Source: Ampelocalamus luodianensis
Lineage: Eukaryota; Streptophyta; Magnoliopsida; Poales; Poaceae
Direction: 5' to 3'
DNA length: 64,000 nucleotides
Assembly (NCBI GenBank): GCA_036346255.1
Contig: CM070625.1
Span: 16,763,488-16,827,487, forward strand
The translations under genes were made by a program, and so were the position numbers. Every line of letters begins with the position of its first letter. The stretch's first letter is position 1. This document shows positions 32,111-45,134 of this stretch, piece after piece. A model generated the notes under the pieces. That model ran no database searches. It was not told the origin of the DNA and saw only the letters and a list, made by a program, of their open reading frames with translations.

Positions 32111-35100
32111 CTTTGAATATCCGAAGCCCTTGTGTGTGTACCGTACTAGTCCCAAGATCAGTGGCAAATACGCACATTCACAATATTGATAATCACATTC
32201 ATACATTCATACATACAGAATAAAATAAAATATGGTACGTAAGTTAAGCGATTATATTATTTACAACACAATGGCCGACCGACCAAATAAAAACTTAAGT
32301 ATCAGAAGTAGCAAATGTAATAGCAGAAGCAAAATATGTAATAAATCCAAAATTCCAGTGGCATGCCCATCCGATCCCTCAGAAAACCAACTAGAGACAA
32401 GTCCTAGAAAGACCCGTTACCGAACCCACCAATTTCGGGTGCAAAGAAGGCGTGGTCTGGCGTAGGATCATCCTCTAACTCTGAACAACAATTTAAGCAA
32501 GATTGAGTACATTGTGTACTCAGCAAGACTTTTAGTGTATCATAAAGTTTATATAGATACAAGGCTAACAAAAGGTGAAGCTATAGACTACAAGTTATTT
32601 TCAAAGATTAAGCGTGTTTTGTTTGTAATATCAATATGTAGTATTTTTCAACGAAAGTTTAAAGAACAGTTTTCTCGATAGATGACAACAATTAAGTAAT
32701 TGAATAATTAACAACTCGCAACCCTCCTCGTCGGCTGTGAGCAACATCTTATTTTCAGCCATAGACATGGCACTCAACTCACATATCAACAACAAAACCA
32801 TTCCTACATTTTCCAACAAAACTGTTTTTATGAAAATCAAGACTATACCCATTAAGACTGCACTAAGCATGCTCATGATCGTGAGTATGGCTATTTAAAT
32901 AGATTTACACTCTGTAGAGGTGTACAACTTTACCCACAATATACGAATTCTCTAGTTTGTTTGGTATCTATCGATACCACTACTCACTACCTTTAGTAAG
33001 CAGTCTAGAGCACATGTCGAAGCCTTTATATCACCTAGTCCTAACCTTGCACTAGTCCAGTGAATGAACACCCTCACTTCACCCGAGTACACCCCCATCT
33101 AAGTGAGGCATTCATCGTTGTGTCAGCAAGCTTTGTGCCAAATACCGTGGTGAAGGGAGCCCCTTCGAACATGCCTACACCGGTAAAGCTCGTATTACTA
33201 TAGCCTACCAACGTACGAGGCTAGTTTTCAATGACTTAATTAGCTAATGTCATCCCATACCAGCACATATAGTTGTACGCTTAGGCTTAGATAGGACTTG
33301 CTGGCGTTTAGTCTTTAATTGACCCAAGCAGGATCTCCCCTATCTACTTGTGAGATACACCTCTTACACTTTTCAGATATAATATAACTCGCTAGCGTGC
33401 AAACTATGTTTTTATTTTTATTTTTATACAAAATAATGTAGTAAACTCCTCTGGACCATCATTTTCAAAACTTCCAATTTCAAGTTCATCATGTCATCCA
33501 TTTTATCAAATTTTAGTAAAGACTATCGCTTGACTAAGCAATTGTGCAATACTTGCACTCAAAGTTTCCAAATTTACATTATCTATTGTCTACACCATAT
33601 ACTAGTGGCTACAACAGTGTGAATATCAATATATCGAATAGGATAACGACTTTTGATACCCCCCAAATATAGCAACTTTAAACAAACATACACGTATGTA
33701 TAATAGATTTGCAAAAAGAAGTACAATGATTAGAATAATAGGATCAACATGGTCAAAGGAGGTGCTTGCCTTGCTCAGATTGTTCTGGATACGAGTACGG
33801 CGGATCGTCGCAAAAGTCATTCGAACAATCGATGTCTAATCAAAAAGAGCCAGAAGCAAATTAAATATAGAACAATAATTCCAACAACAACAAAATCCAA
33901 ATATTTTTGCATATTCTGGTAGATCATGAATTTATAATTTATAAAAAATATTCATCTCATTTGGAGTTTGTATGCCAAAGTTATTAACGTTTTAATTTGC
34001 TTCAGTTTGAAAATTCCAGAAAATATAAAAGTGTTGACGTTGAAAGTGTATTTTACGAAGTTTACGCTTTCCAGTAGAGAAAGCGTACTCTTCTCTATGT
34101 TCTACTGAGGTTTACGCTTTCCAGTAGAGGAAACGTATTTTCCCTAGAACTAAAGGTGGCTTTTCTTATTTTTTTCTGATTTTTATTAACTTAGATGCGA
34201 GGCCTACTTGTTAGTGACTTATATATCTATTTTATTGATTTTATTTATAAACTAGAGGCAGTGCCACATATCATAGACTCATTATTTATTAACTAATTAT
34301 TAAATCTATTTCTAATTTAATTAACTAACAGCTGGGGTCCACCTGTTAGTCTCTCGGTTTTTAAAACGTGTTTTAAAACCGAGAATAGTGTGAAGTCCCA
34401 CATGTCAGTGACACATTAACTAAAAATATTTAGAATTTGATTTTTGATTTTCTTTTCAGCCGGTCCCTCATGTGATCAATTAGTTTCACTTAACTACTAT
34501 CATTTGCGTTAAGCTAATACTCAACCGAGTGGGTCCCATCGGTTAGAGAGAGAAAGAAAAAGAGGAGTTGGGTGCGCGCATGGCTGAGCGCCATGGCGAG
34601 CTCGCCAGTGGTGAGGTAGGCATGGGGAGGTCTGGGATGGGGGCAAAATGGGTTCCTCTCTCGACGGCGATGCCACCGGGTGGTGGTGGGACCAGAGAGA
34701 TCGCCGGAGGTGGCGCTATGCTAGAGATGAGCGGCTGAGCTTCTCGAGTTCGAAGTGGGTTTCGCGAACCAAGCCCATCGGTGGCAAAAGGTGGTGCGCA
34801 TTGGCTTCATAAAGTTACTACGATGCTACACGCAGTGGCTCGGTGACCGATGGTCATTGGAGTGGTAGTGACAAAGCTTCCCGCGACGGCACCATGATCG
34901 GCTATGATGAGATCTATGCTATACTAGTTAATCTTCCAATCTAACACGCGAAAAAGCTCTAGGGGACTACTAGAAGCTCAGCAAGGTCCTTGAAAGCGTC
35001 AGGGGATGACTGGAGTGGCTTAGTGACGTTGAGGGGCGGTGGCGCAAAGGAAGCTCTCGGTGAGAGCGCGTTGTAGGGATGGAGATGCTAGAAGGAGGTA

Positions 35101-36313
35101 CGCATTAGCTTGCATGCACACTGTGGATGGTAGGGGTAGAAGGAATCGACCGGACCCACCGAGGTGGAGGCTAAGCGGAAAAGAGTTGTGGCAGCCAAAA
35201 ATGAGGAAGAAGGTTGATTCGGGCGATTCCCTGTGTGTAGATCATCATCAACCAAGGGAGAAGCATTTGTGAGGCATAGGACACGATATTACACGGTCAG
35301 GTGAGGTTCAAGCTTACCAGAATGTCGGGAACACGAAGGTCCGAAGTGGAGTGTGCGCCAGAGGTGAAGAAAATGATGGCGTGTTCGGCCATGTGGTTCC
35401 CGAGCTACATCAAGAAACGTAAGAGTATCAGTGAAGCAAGGGGTGCATTGTGACGCGGTTGGCAAGGGCAAGGAAGCTAACTAGAGAAGATGGCGTTGTG
35501 AAGCTCGCTCACCGGTGCGAGAACGATGCACTTGTTCTCGGGGATTTAGAGAGCTAGAAGCTCAGAGAATGTGCAATATAGAACGAGGGGCGAGCTAGGG
35601 AGATGGTGATACACTCGAGGGCTTAAATAGCGATGAGTAGCGTGTGAGATGAATGGCAAGAAAATGTGGCCGCAGAGAAAATCGCGGCTCGCTTGATGTT
35701 TTCGCCGGTCGTGGTACGGGTGCCATTAAGGAGTAGATGGCATGAGAGTAGCCAGAGATGATGGAGGTAGGTGAGGCGCGAAAATTTTGGGCGGTGAGGA
35801 AAATTACGCGAGCCGGCGAGGAGTGGCTAGGGCGCCAGACGGTGCTCGCAAGCGAGGATGAGGGCGAGGTGGACGAAGGGTTCTGGCGACTGGGGTCCAC
35901 CCATCAGCGAGAGGGAGCGAGCGGGGTTGGCACAGGCTGGATCTGGGCTAGCCGAAATGGGTTGGCTCAGATTCGGCCCAAAGGTCCAACAGGAATTCAA
36001 AAACAGATTTTTAATTTCCAAAATTTGCCTGAATGTTTGCTGAATTTTTGTACTGAGCAAACAGAATCCCACATTTATGAGTTTTTTTGTGAGGGCTCCT
36101 GACCCAGTATAGTTGCTTATGTAAACTTTTTAGGATTTATATGCTTTGTGATTTTCCCAAAAATTCATACAATTTTCTGTTTTCATGTAAATGCATTGTT
36201 ACCTTTGATGAAAATTCACAAAATATGCTTAAATAATTTTTCCCTCATATAAACATGCTCAAAATTTATTCTCCCACCTATTTCCCCAAGATTTGGATTT
36301 TTGGGATGTTACA
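32111..36313 (-). mobile_element. Gypsy-type LTR (family D), minus orientation
   Basis: On the minus strand it begins TGTAACATCCCAAAAATCC (ending at 36313) and contains the segments ACTCTGTAGAGGTGTACA, CTAGTTTGTTTGG and GTATCTATCGATACCACTAC that also occur in the solo LTRs at 45.8 and 48.9 kb. It is therefore a related LTR about 4.2 kb long. The GC-rich part at 34560-36000 holds many shadow ORFs. The left boundary overlaps the inverted repeat of the preceding element and is unresolved. No polyprotein flanks it. Confidence 0.6.
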
Positions 36314-36336
36314 ACAGGATTTCCTGACAAGGGGGT

Positions 36337-36668
36337 AGCTACCCACCTGGCATCCATCGTTCGATTTTGCATCAAGATTCGTGTTCTTTCTTTTCCCTGT
36401 CAACTTTGAAGAATTTTAACTAAAAATTTCAAGGATTTCAACTAAAAAAATTCTCACTTCCCCCTAATAAAAGTAACTGTCAACTCAAAAAAAATTAAAA
36501 CTCTCAATTTTGTAGGTGAAAACTATCAACTTGAAATCGGTGACTTTCAACTCAAAATAGAATACTTCTGACTCAAAATTTCCAACCTTCATCTCAAAAA
36601 ATTCAACTCAACTTTCTCTGGAAAAATATCGAGTTTCAACTTTAATGATCGGGGTGGGTAGCTACCTC
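36337..36668. mobile_element. MITE with GGTAGCTACCCACC ends
   Basis: GGGGGTAGCTACCCACCTGG near 36337 faces GGGGTGGGTAGCTACCTCG near 36650. The interior repeats TTTCAACTCAAAAT-like 12-14 bp motifs. No clear target duplication. Confidence 0.5.
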
Positions 36669-36672
36669 GAGC

Positions 36673-36674
<2 letters not shown>

Positions 36675-36753
<79 letters not shown>
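36675..36753. repeat. (TA)n microsatellite, about 39 units, followed by a short GA run
   Basis: Uninterrupted TA next to AGAGAGAGA. It explains the YIYI ORFs on both strands. Confidence 0.95.
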
Positions 36754-36761
<8 letters not shown>

Positions 36762-36764
36762 AAG

Positions 36765-36903
36765 ACTGAGTTGTCATATGAAACTGAAATTAATAGATTT
36801 GTTATGGAAAATACTTCCATGTCATTATAATTACAAAAAGTAATGGTCAAAGTTGTGTATTGGAGACCACGTCGATGATTACAAGTACAAAAAAGAGGGA
36901 GTA
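36765..36903. mobile_element. Stowaway-like MITE fragment (copy of the 26.2-kb family)
   Basis: ATACTTCCATGTCATTA, AAAAGTAATGGTCAAAG and GGAGACCACGTCGATG match the right half of the element at 26176-26444. It ends AGAGGGAGTA. Confidence 0.55.
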
Positions 36904-36904
36904 T

Positions 36905-38440
36905 TGGTAACATCCCAATTTTTTCCTCTTGTAAAAATTTTAATGTAAATTAATTAATTCAAAGTGTTGGTCTTATTTGGGAGTTTTTGCATTTATTTAA
37001 ATTCCAAATCCGTAATTCAAATCCAAATTCCAATTCCCAATTCAATTTCGAACCAATTTCCTTCTTCAAATCGCAAAATTGAATTCCAAAATCAAATCAA
37101 TTCTCGTCCAAATTTGAATCCAAATTCTCAATTTGAGTTAATCTCCCCTCAATTTCAAACCTCAATAGAAATTCAAATTCAAATTTAAATTTGAATTCTC
37201 TTCGAAATGCAAATCTTAGAATTTCATTTCGATTTGTTATTTTCTTTTTGGGTCGAATCTCTTTTTCATTTCTCCTTTTTCCTCTTTCTTTCTCTTCTTT
37301 TTTCCTTTGCTTTCTTGCTCTATTTCGACCGGCTACTGCCATTGCCGCTAGCACCATGTCGCGCCGCCCTTTGGCCCTGGTCATGACCACGGCTGCCTGT
37401 GCGCGCCTACGCCTTGACCCTGCCGCGTCGCGCCATCTGCGTTCGAGCTGCGCGCCTGCCTATGTTGTTCCCGCACCACACGGTGTCGAGCCTCACTTTC
37501 CCGGCCACACCTGTGCTGCGTCATGCATGCCGTGCGCTCTCATGCTCCGTGTCGCCCGTGTACATTTTGGTTGTGCCATCGGCGTCATTACATCCCCTCC
37601 ATCATCGCACCAAGAATTTTTAGTTGCCGCGCCATTCAATTATGCCATTCGAACAATTACAAATCGGGCGCAACGACGCCATTCAATCACGCCGCGTCGC
37701 GTCCCAATCGATTCCCCAGCCATGCCTATAAATGGAGTACCAGCACCTCCACCTGCCCCTTTACACCCCCTCCAACTCTCATACTCACCCGAGCACTGTC
37801 GCCGCTGATTTTGCCCTCTTCCCGAGCGCCGGCCACCACCCCCATTCTGTGTTCCCATCATTTCAATGAGATTCTTGATGTCCTAACCATGTCATGTTGT
37901 GTTCCCGTGCTTAGTGATCATTTCAACTGAATCAATTTCGTTTTTCGTTGCAGTTCATCGCCGGATTTCATCGTTTTCTTCTGCTAGGCCGAAATCACCT
38001 CTGTCGCTTGCTCTCTTTCTCCGATGAGCTTCTCGCCGATTGGACTACATCACGTCACATTCCCAGTCATATTCTACCAATTCCTCACCTCAATTTGGCC
38101 GAATTGTGTCCGAGGAGCTCCGCCGCTACCGCTGCCACCTTCTTCCCCGTCGTTGGCGTGGTCGTCCCACTGGCTCGGCCACCCTCCGGTCTCCCCGAGT
38201 GGCCCTGCCACTTCCCTGTGCCCACGCATCTCTCATGCGCATGCTGCCTTCGCCGCCACGCCGTCGCATCATCTTCTTGACAAAAGTTGTTGCCGTGACG
38301 GTAATGTCTAGAGGCAGAGTGGTCTACCCTAGAGTTGTTCTGAGACTGTGATGATTGCGAAAGGCTCTGTACTTTTGTAAAGGCCTATTATAGGTCAGTA
38401 GCCAATGAACGAATGATCAGAAGGTTATGTTCATTGTTTT
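36905..38440 (+). mobile_element. Gypsy-type LTR (family E), plus orientation
   Basis: Starts TGGTAACATCCCAATTTTTT, a one-base variant of the TGTAACATCCC start. A tract of repeated AATTCAAATCC / CCAATTC words (37005-37190) follows, then a GC-rich U3, a TATA box at 37727-37734 (TATAAATG) and a C/T-rich R-U5. The 205-codon ORF at 37191-37808 lies in U3 and is not a gene. The right end is not sharp. Confidence 0.55.
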
Positions 38441-38454
38441 CTCTCATCTAATAG

Positions 38455-39255
38455 TTAGCAATAACACTTGAATATATGTGAACCCGATCGGCGAGAGTCT
38501 CTGCATACAAAGGTGATGGTACAATATTTAAATCTTTTACCATCGTCCTTGGGACGACCTGGGTGTAGTTGGTGGGCGCTGATCGCCACACGTTGGTGAT
38601 AGGCCTCCTGGATTTCCCCAGTGAGCTGTCGTGGTACTGGTGTCTGACCTCTTCTTAGTGCCTTCTGCTTGGGGCGAGAAGTTGTTTGTTGCATTGTTCC
38701 TAAGCTAAACGTTCAGCCTCGATCCTCCTGGGCTTCACATTGTTCACATGTCGTTTGTTGCTCGTCGGTCTTGTTGATGACTGCACATGCACGAAACTCA
38801 GAGCAGATAGAGGGTGAGAACGTCTCATCCTCATCAAAAGAGGGGTAGTAGTTGAGATCTCGGGGTAGATGTTTTGGAGATGATTCCTCTAGAACCTCAA
38901 CATTGACACCGTCAATGAGATCATCATAAGCCGCCACGGTATTGGCATCGTGGTGACTTATCTCTCTAGTTGAGACGGAAGTGGGAATATACTCGCCCTC
39001 GGAGTTGCTTGGGGGTGGTAGCGGCGTCCCCGCTATCTCACTCCCAACAAGGTTGGGTTGAGGCGGTGAAGATTCTCCTCGGGACGCACTCGAGGTAGAA
39101 ATTGCACTTGCATGCCTACTCGAGGCGTAGTCCTTGTCCATGAGGTCGACGTAGTCGGCACAAAATCAGTGCTCTCCTCGTCCATTGGTAAGGACACAAG
39201 AACATCACAACAATGATCTTCGGCTTGATAACGCCCTCCTTCTAGCGCCAACTGT
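38455..39255 (-). pseudogene. retrotransposon gag-proximal fragment
   Basis: On the minus strand, directly after a primer-binding-site-like TTGGCGCTAGAAGG (39237-39252), an ORF region reads LPMDEESTDFVPTTS, MDKDYASSRHASAISTSSA and YYPSFDEDETFSPSICSEF, then a basic stretch with RGQTPVPRQLTGEIQEA. Low-complexity acidic/Ser sequence followed by a basic part suits the N-terminal region of a Tat-lineage Gypsy polyprotein. A frameshift lies near 39140 and the sequence stops at 38455. No gag core is left. The assignment rests mainly on position beside the LTR. Confidence 0.45.
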
Positions 39256-39840
39256 CAATGATCGAAACACATGATCCCCTATCAAGCTTATCGAGAAAAT
39301 AATACGAGAGCACAATCTAGATGAAGACATTTATTGTCGTGGACGTAATGAGTGTTTGTATAAGAATACAATGAGAATGTTGAAAATGTAATGACCGCGT
39401 TCATAAAGTTATGAAATGTGGATTGTGTTACAGAACACGTGGGCTACCCCTTTATAGCTATTGAAGGAGTAACAGTTAATAACGCTAAAGGCGCCTTATA
39501 TCTTCATACATGTTCTCTGTTGAGTCTTTAACTGTCACGTCTCTTAGCCAACTATCGTAAGTTGTTAGATGTGCTAATAACCGCACTCATGTTAGTCACG
39601 TGAGAAACTACAATGTCTCCCGACCAGTTTGCTGGTTGGGGATGGCCCAAACTATATAGTTGGTCGTGTAGTGTCCATGACTGGTCGTCTCATGACATGA
39701 ACTAATATGCGATCAGTTTGACCGTAATAAAAAGGATTAGACTTCCTTTTTAATGTTGGTCGTAGATTCATAACTGTTATAAAGTGAACTTCTAATATGT
39801 GTGTTTGCTTTCATAGAGACTCTGACTTTGACAAAAAAAA
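39256..39840 (-). mobile_element. LTR adjoining the gag-like fragment, minus orientation
   Basis: The minus strand ends ...TGTTTCGATCATTGACA, followed by TTGGCGCTAGAAGGAGGGCG, a typical tRNA-primer site. A TATA box AGCTATAAAGGGG lies at about 39450. The right (5') boundary is an estimate. Confidence 0.45.
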
Positions 39841-41690
39841 AAGTTAGTTTGGTCAAGAATACTGGTCACTAGTATATATACGGTGAATCAAGCTTTTCAG
39901 ACTTATCGTTCATTCTGACGACGAATTGTATGTGATGTGTACTTTGATCGAGCTTTTCCAAAGTGGGGATACCGATGTGTGTGGAGAGTACGTATATACT
40001 ACAATAAACAGTCGGTCCAATAACTAAATTAGTAACCTTACATGGGTAAACTAATGGCATGACATTAATTAATGTTCATGGGATATAACAAGATGAAAAA
40101 CCCACAGAAGGAATAGTTGAAGTTGTGTATTTCCTTTTTAATAGATAGATGCAAAGCTTCTGCTGCAGGTGTTGGAGTCACACCATAGTTTATGTGCCAT
40201 AGTTGCCTGTTGAAATCCGTACTTTTGAAAAGCAATTTTGATTATGAGCGCACTTTTCTGGTCTTGTTTTGGGCTGTTCCCCGGAATTTGTCTAGCATGA
40301 AATTACAGAGCTGCCTTTCAATGTCAGACTGCTATGCGCGCGGAGATAGCTCGATCGTATCCCTTTTAATTTGATGCTTTTATCTCAAAGGCTCGTGTTA
40401 ACTTGTACAATATATGCTAATTAATCAAAGGGTGTACTTTCAATTCGCAGCGACCTTTGCTTCATCTTTTATTCATGGAGTTTAACAAAGTTTGATCAGA
40501 CTTGTTACTCTGGTACTAGTATCACAAATAATAGTCCAATTAATAGCAACATCATGTTTAGAAATCCTACCGGGTAATTCGTGGGAGTTTTGGGGCGAGA
40601 TCAGACGGACCATGTCGTTTTTTTCGACCGTTCAATTTCGCGCTGATTTCTGTTGCGTTCATCCGATCTTCGTTGTGTTTTCTTTGCATGTGCTTCCTTT
40701 GCGTTCTCAACCGTTCGATGGTCTTCCTCCTTCCATCTCAACTGTCTGCTCCTCCACGCGCGGCCCCACGCACGAGCTCAGCCGGTTTTTCCACGCGCGA
40801 GGCTCTCCATGCGCGGGCGTGACTGTCCACACGCGGCCCCACGCACGGCCGTGAGCTCGTGCGCCCAAGGGCGCGGCTGCTCTACTAGTTAGAACAAGAA
40901 CAGACGAACTTGTTATGCCATGAGCCCATGATCACACAAAGAAGGGGTCAAGGCTTGATTATCGATTTTTTTCCGATCGACTGACGGCGAGAGAGAGACG
41001 CACGCACTCAACCTTACGTGCGGTGTCCAGCGTGCGCATGTCCGGCCGGTATATGGTCCTCCCGTCCTCCGTGCACGAGGACAAAAAAATTACGGTTCGG
41101 CACCATGGGGGATTAGGGGTGAGGCGGCCCGGCCTTGGAAAACGGGCCTAAAAATGGATGGAATCTTGGGCCAGGTCTAACTGATATCCCTTGCTGCGCG
41201 CTTTGGCGATGCCGGCCGGCCGAGGCCGAGCCGCTGAATTCAACGTGTTGGGCGGGTGCTCACAAACGCGAGTTGGCAACGCGCGGTGAAATGCATCCGC
41301 GCAGCACGGGTCTAATCAGTAATCACCCGCCGCTTGCTCGTATCCTGCACGTCCACACCAGAGCCAGCGTGCACGAGCGCACGCCTCGCGCTCCGGTGCC
41401 GCTGCCGCGTGAGAGCGGGCCGCGCACCTGCCGTTCGGCGGTTTTCTGGCGACACGCCTTCTCGGCGCGGTCGCTGCCCGCGCGCGCGGCATTTCCTGTG
41501 TCACGCGCGAAGGCGCGCGCCGCACCGCGACTTTCTGGTGCCGACCTCGACCCGAATTGTGAGTCCGAGAGGTCTCCCGTTCCGTTAGGTTGGGGTCGGC
41601 AGCGTCAAGGACCCAAAGGGCCAGCCTTGCTATCCGTTGGATTCTGAACCATTGTTCGAAACGCGAACTAGAATGAAAATAATCGGATTC
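39841..41690. other. intergenic; GC-rich block at about 40700-41640 without recognised gene
   Basis: The GC-rich block has repeated CCACGCGCG / GCCCCACGCACG words and stop-free frames up to 170 codons, none resembling a known protein. The rest is AT-rich with nothing recognised. Confidence 0.4.
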
Positions 41691-42033
41691 ACTATTTTAT
41701 CATATATATAACAATATATATAATTTTGAAGCAATATGGTACTAGATAGTAATGTATTCAGCAACTTTTAGCGTCAATATTTCAATATAACTAATGGCAA
41801 TGTACAATAATAAAGAAGTAGCGATCAAAATGCTTACTAATATAAAGAAACTCACTAATAATATTGTTAATTGTAGCAAAGTAAAGCAACTAAGGGCGAA
41901 ATCATAGATAAAGATAGTTGACATTGACAAAATACATCATCCAACTTCAATAACCTATAAAAAAAGAACAAAACGAATAAAAATTATCTAGTAAAAAAAT
42001 AGAATAGTTGAATGAAACTAAGTACATTACCTT

Positions 42034-44358
42034 TTAGCATTTACGTTCTCTCAAGTTCATGAAACAATGAACCATAGTGTTCTTGGTAACTTTCTTCATT
42101 TCTTCTTCCTCCACATAGCACATTAGGCTATCACTAATAAAATCATCACTGATTCGATTGCGCAAATAATTTTTCACAATTCTCATGGCTGAAAAACACC
42201 TCTCAAATGTAGCAGTGGCGACAGGCCATACTAATACTAGCTTCAAAAGTCGATAAACCAAAAGATAGCAAAGATATTTCCTTATCTCCACCATTTTTTG
42301 AGAAAATTGGTCAATAGTATGTATGTTGGAGAATCTATCATCTGCTTACACATCGGTAATGTAGAGGCAAAGGTGATGGTTAAGGTCCCTCAATTCTCCA
42401 AAATCAAAATTAATGGGATAAAGTTTAGCTATGCTCATCAAATTCTCCAAATTAAAATCATGAAATGAATCTCTTGGACTCAAAGCAGCCGACCAAAAAG
42501 CAAGTTAGAGGTTGTCTCGTTGAAGCGACTATCAAGCTCTTCAAGTAGCCACTAGCCAGTCAAGAATATCATTAAAACAATCCACTTCATAATGATGCTT
42601 GTTGGTAATTCCAATTCTTTGCCCTTAGTTCTTTGGATTAACGTAATCTTCTCCCATTTACAACTTAGGAATATCATGTTTCACACAAAATGTATACACT
42701 TCACGTAGAACAGATTTTCACCCATCTCTTCTAAGCTCATCCAAATGCAACCTGGTTGATTTTACATATTTAATGGCACTTGATCTTTTCATTGTAGTGC
42801 TAGTGACAAGGTGTTTGTGATTATCAAGATAATCAACATGAGATGCAAATAAAAGACAAAATCAAATGACTGAAAGTATACTAGCAGATCCAATGCTTGA
42901 TCTCTATTTGTTCTGTCCTTGTCTTCTTCCAGAAATTCTAACACTCTGACAACTGTTGGGAACAAGTCAACCAAACTCTTAGGAATTTTATAATAAGAAC
43001 TCCAATGAGCATCTTCGGGTCTTTAAAGACATTGCTCTTGATTTAATCACATCTCATTTTGAAGTAGCCCACAACCTAAAACTTTGTGCGCTTGTTCGTG
43101 GTTGATATCTCGGACCATGTTCCTCCTCTTCGAAGATCCACCCACCACATTCAACAAGAGAGAAATCATACTAAAGAAATTGCTAATGCATTTATGCTTT
43201 CTTACAACGTCACAACTACTAATTGAAGTTGGTGAGCAAAACAATGGATATAATAAGCTGTGCTACTTTCTCTCATGATCAATGATTGCAAGCCATTGAA
43301 CTCACCTCGTATGTTGCTAGCACCATCATATCCTTGGCCTCTAACTAGCTTCAAACTTAGCTTATATTCTGCAAATAGAGAATCAATACAAGACTTGAGG
43401 TGGACAGAAGTTGTCTCTTTTATATGAACAAGACCAACAAAACTCTCCTTTATAACTCCACAACTATCAACATACCGTAAGACCACTACCATGTGTTCTT
43501 TGCAAGAGACATCTCTAGACTCATCAACAAGCAAGCAAAACACATAATGTCCAATTTCTTTGATAATATAATGCAATATGTCCTTTGCAAAACAATGAGC
43601 AATCTCCTTCTAGATGGGAAGCGACACCATAAGACAATTTTCTGCATCATTTTTACCAACCACCTTACTTAAAGTTGGATCATACTCTGCTAAGAACTCA
43701 TAAAATTCTAAGAAGTTCCATTTGTTGTAGGACTCCTTCGATTCATCATGGCCCCGGAAAGGCAATCCTTGCTTCAATAGCACTCTAGCAACGACAGTTA
43801 AGGCATTTAATCTAGTACAATAAGCAATATTTGCAGCTTCATTTTGTGCATAGATAGCAACATCAATGTGTAGTTATCTTTTTAACAAATCATCGTAATT
43901 TTTCAATACTTGGTTGTGAATGCTATTCACACCACCTACATGCTCTTTTAGTCTAGCTTTTTTGTTCCAACCATTTATAACAATGCCTCATACCTAGCTT
44001 CTTTCTTGTTGCGGTCCCTAAACAAGAAACAACAAAAGCAATATGCCCTATCTTTGGACTCGCTATATTCAAGCCAACTCCCAAACCCGTAAAACCATTT
44101 GGGATTAAACCTTTTGTTTTTCTCCTCAAATTGTGTATATGGAAAATCATAAGTGTGAGGACAAGATCCATTATCTAAGTACTTTATTCTTACCACATCT
44201 TGCTGATTAGGATGGTAGTCATCTATCCTTTTTCTTTTGCCTGGATCAAATTGAATTTTTTCTTCTCAATTGATATCTTCTGTAGGTGAAGTCTTAACAT
44301 TAGTAGTGCTACCTGGCGTTTTTCTCTTCAAAAACTTTTCCATAAAGTTGCTTGCCAT
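42034..44358 (-). pseudogene. hAT-superfamily transposase of the TTF-zinc-finger/DUF4371 type, broken
   Basis: From the ATG at 44358 the minus strand reads MASNFMEKFLKRKTPG, then a TTF-type zinc-finger region (CPHTYDFPYTQFEEKNKRFN ... YCFCCFLFRD, about 44180-43990). A DUF4371/RNase-H-like core follows (CLLVDESRDVSCKEHMVVVL ... GQGYDGASNIRGEFNGLQ ... YIHCFAHQLQLV, about 43560-43210), and the hAT C-terminal dimerisation region ends the gene (PVATATFERCFSAMRIVKNY, about 42240-42180) with a stop at 42034. Proteins of this group resemble ZMYM-type hAT transposases. Stops include a TGG-to-TGA change just before the zinc finger, and several frameshifts occur. Terminal repeats were not found on both sides. 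Once complete, now inactive. Confidence 0.8.
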
Positions 44359-44701
44359 TTTTCAATTAACATGTTGCCAAATGTCATGTTCAACAACAAG
44401 AAAAATAAAGTACAAGCATCGATCAAACCTGCATGCAGAGAGGTGCTTTTACTTACTTGACATTGGTTGAGCCCAGTAGGACACTGCACACAAGTCACGA
44501 TCACATGTAATTTTTGCCTACGATATGCAACTTGGCCACTGGCCGATATTCCCATTTCGAAAAACGCCAATTTGAGACCCTAAATTTTAACTTTATAACC
44601 CTAACATATAATGAAAAAGCAACAATCACCAAGTTTAAAAATCCCCTAATATATGATGAAAAAAAAACAACAATCATTAAGTGAGAACAAAGAAGCAGTA
44701 C

Positions 44702-45020
44702 CTAAATAAGGCTTGTTCGATTGTTCCTTCCTCCCCTTGGCCCTTGACGATCGACGGCGGCTAGGGGAAAGCTCCGACGGCCGACGGATGAGGCGTCGAA
44801 GTGGCCGGCAAGATCTCCGACGATCGAGTGGTGGCGTCCAAGCTAGAGGCGGTGCCCTGTGGCCGTGGATTTTTGCGTCGACTGTACTGAGGCAAGAGGC
44901 AATCGGCAAAACCTGTGCATTTCGTAGAACTCAGAAAGCAAAGGGGCAGTAGTGCATAACTGCGTTGGGCCTCGAGCGTGTCAAGTGCCAACTGGCTAGG
45001 CAAATGGGCCACTGGGGCGC
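44702..45020 (-). promoter_or_regulatory. GC-rich leader of the hAT gene, possible element end
   Basis: A GC-rich stretch upstream of the hAT ORF ends at a minus-strand splice donor TTAG/GTACTG (44701/44702), fitting a non-coding first exon. On the minus strand CAGTGGCCCATTTGCC near 45015 looks like a hAT terminus, but I find no partner on the far side. Confidence 0.4.
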
Positions 45021-45134
45021 ATCATGCGTGGGCCGCCATCAAGAGTTACTTTAGTTGGGGCATGATGGTTGATTATGCCCTTGGTTTCTGCCCGATGTAG
45101 AGAATGGACTTTCTTTATTTATGGCCTTTGGTTT

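Noticed and set aside
35039..36102. several ORFs of 60-114 codons
   Set aside because: All lie in the GC-rich part of an LTR, overlap on both strands and show no protein family.
32111..36313. solo LTR with target duplication
   Set aside because: The right end is clear but the base pairs flanking the two ends (CTACA and ACAGG) do not match, so I do not call it solo.
36589..36913. ORFs with long YIYIYI runs
   Set aside because: Direct translation of the TA microsatellite.
37191..37808. 205-codon ORF
   Set aside because: Lies in the U3 of an LTR before its TATA box, composed of low-complexity Phe/Ser then Pro/Arg; no gene support.
41135..41647. 170-codon ORF
   Set aside because: Arg/Pro/Ala-rich in a GC-rich block, with equally long frames on both strands; no recognised motif.
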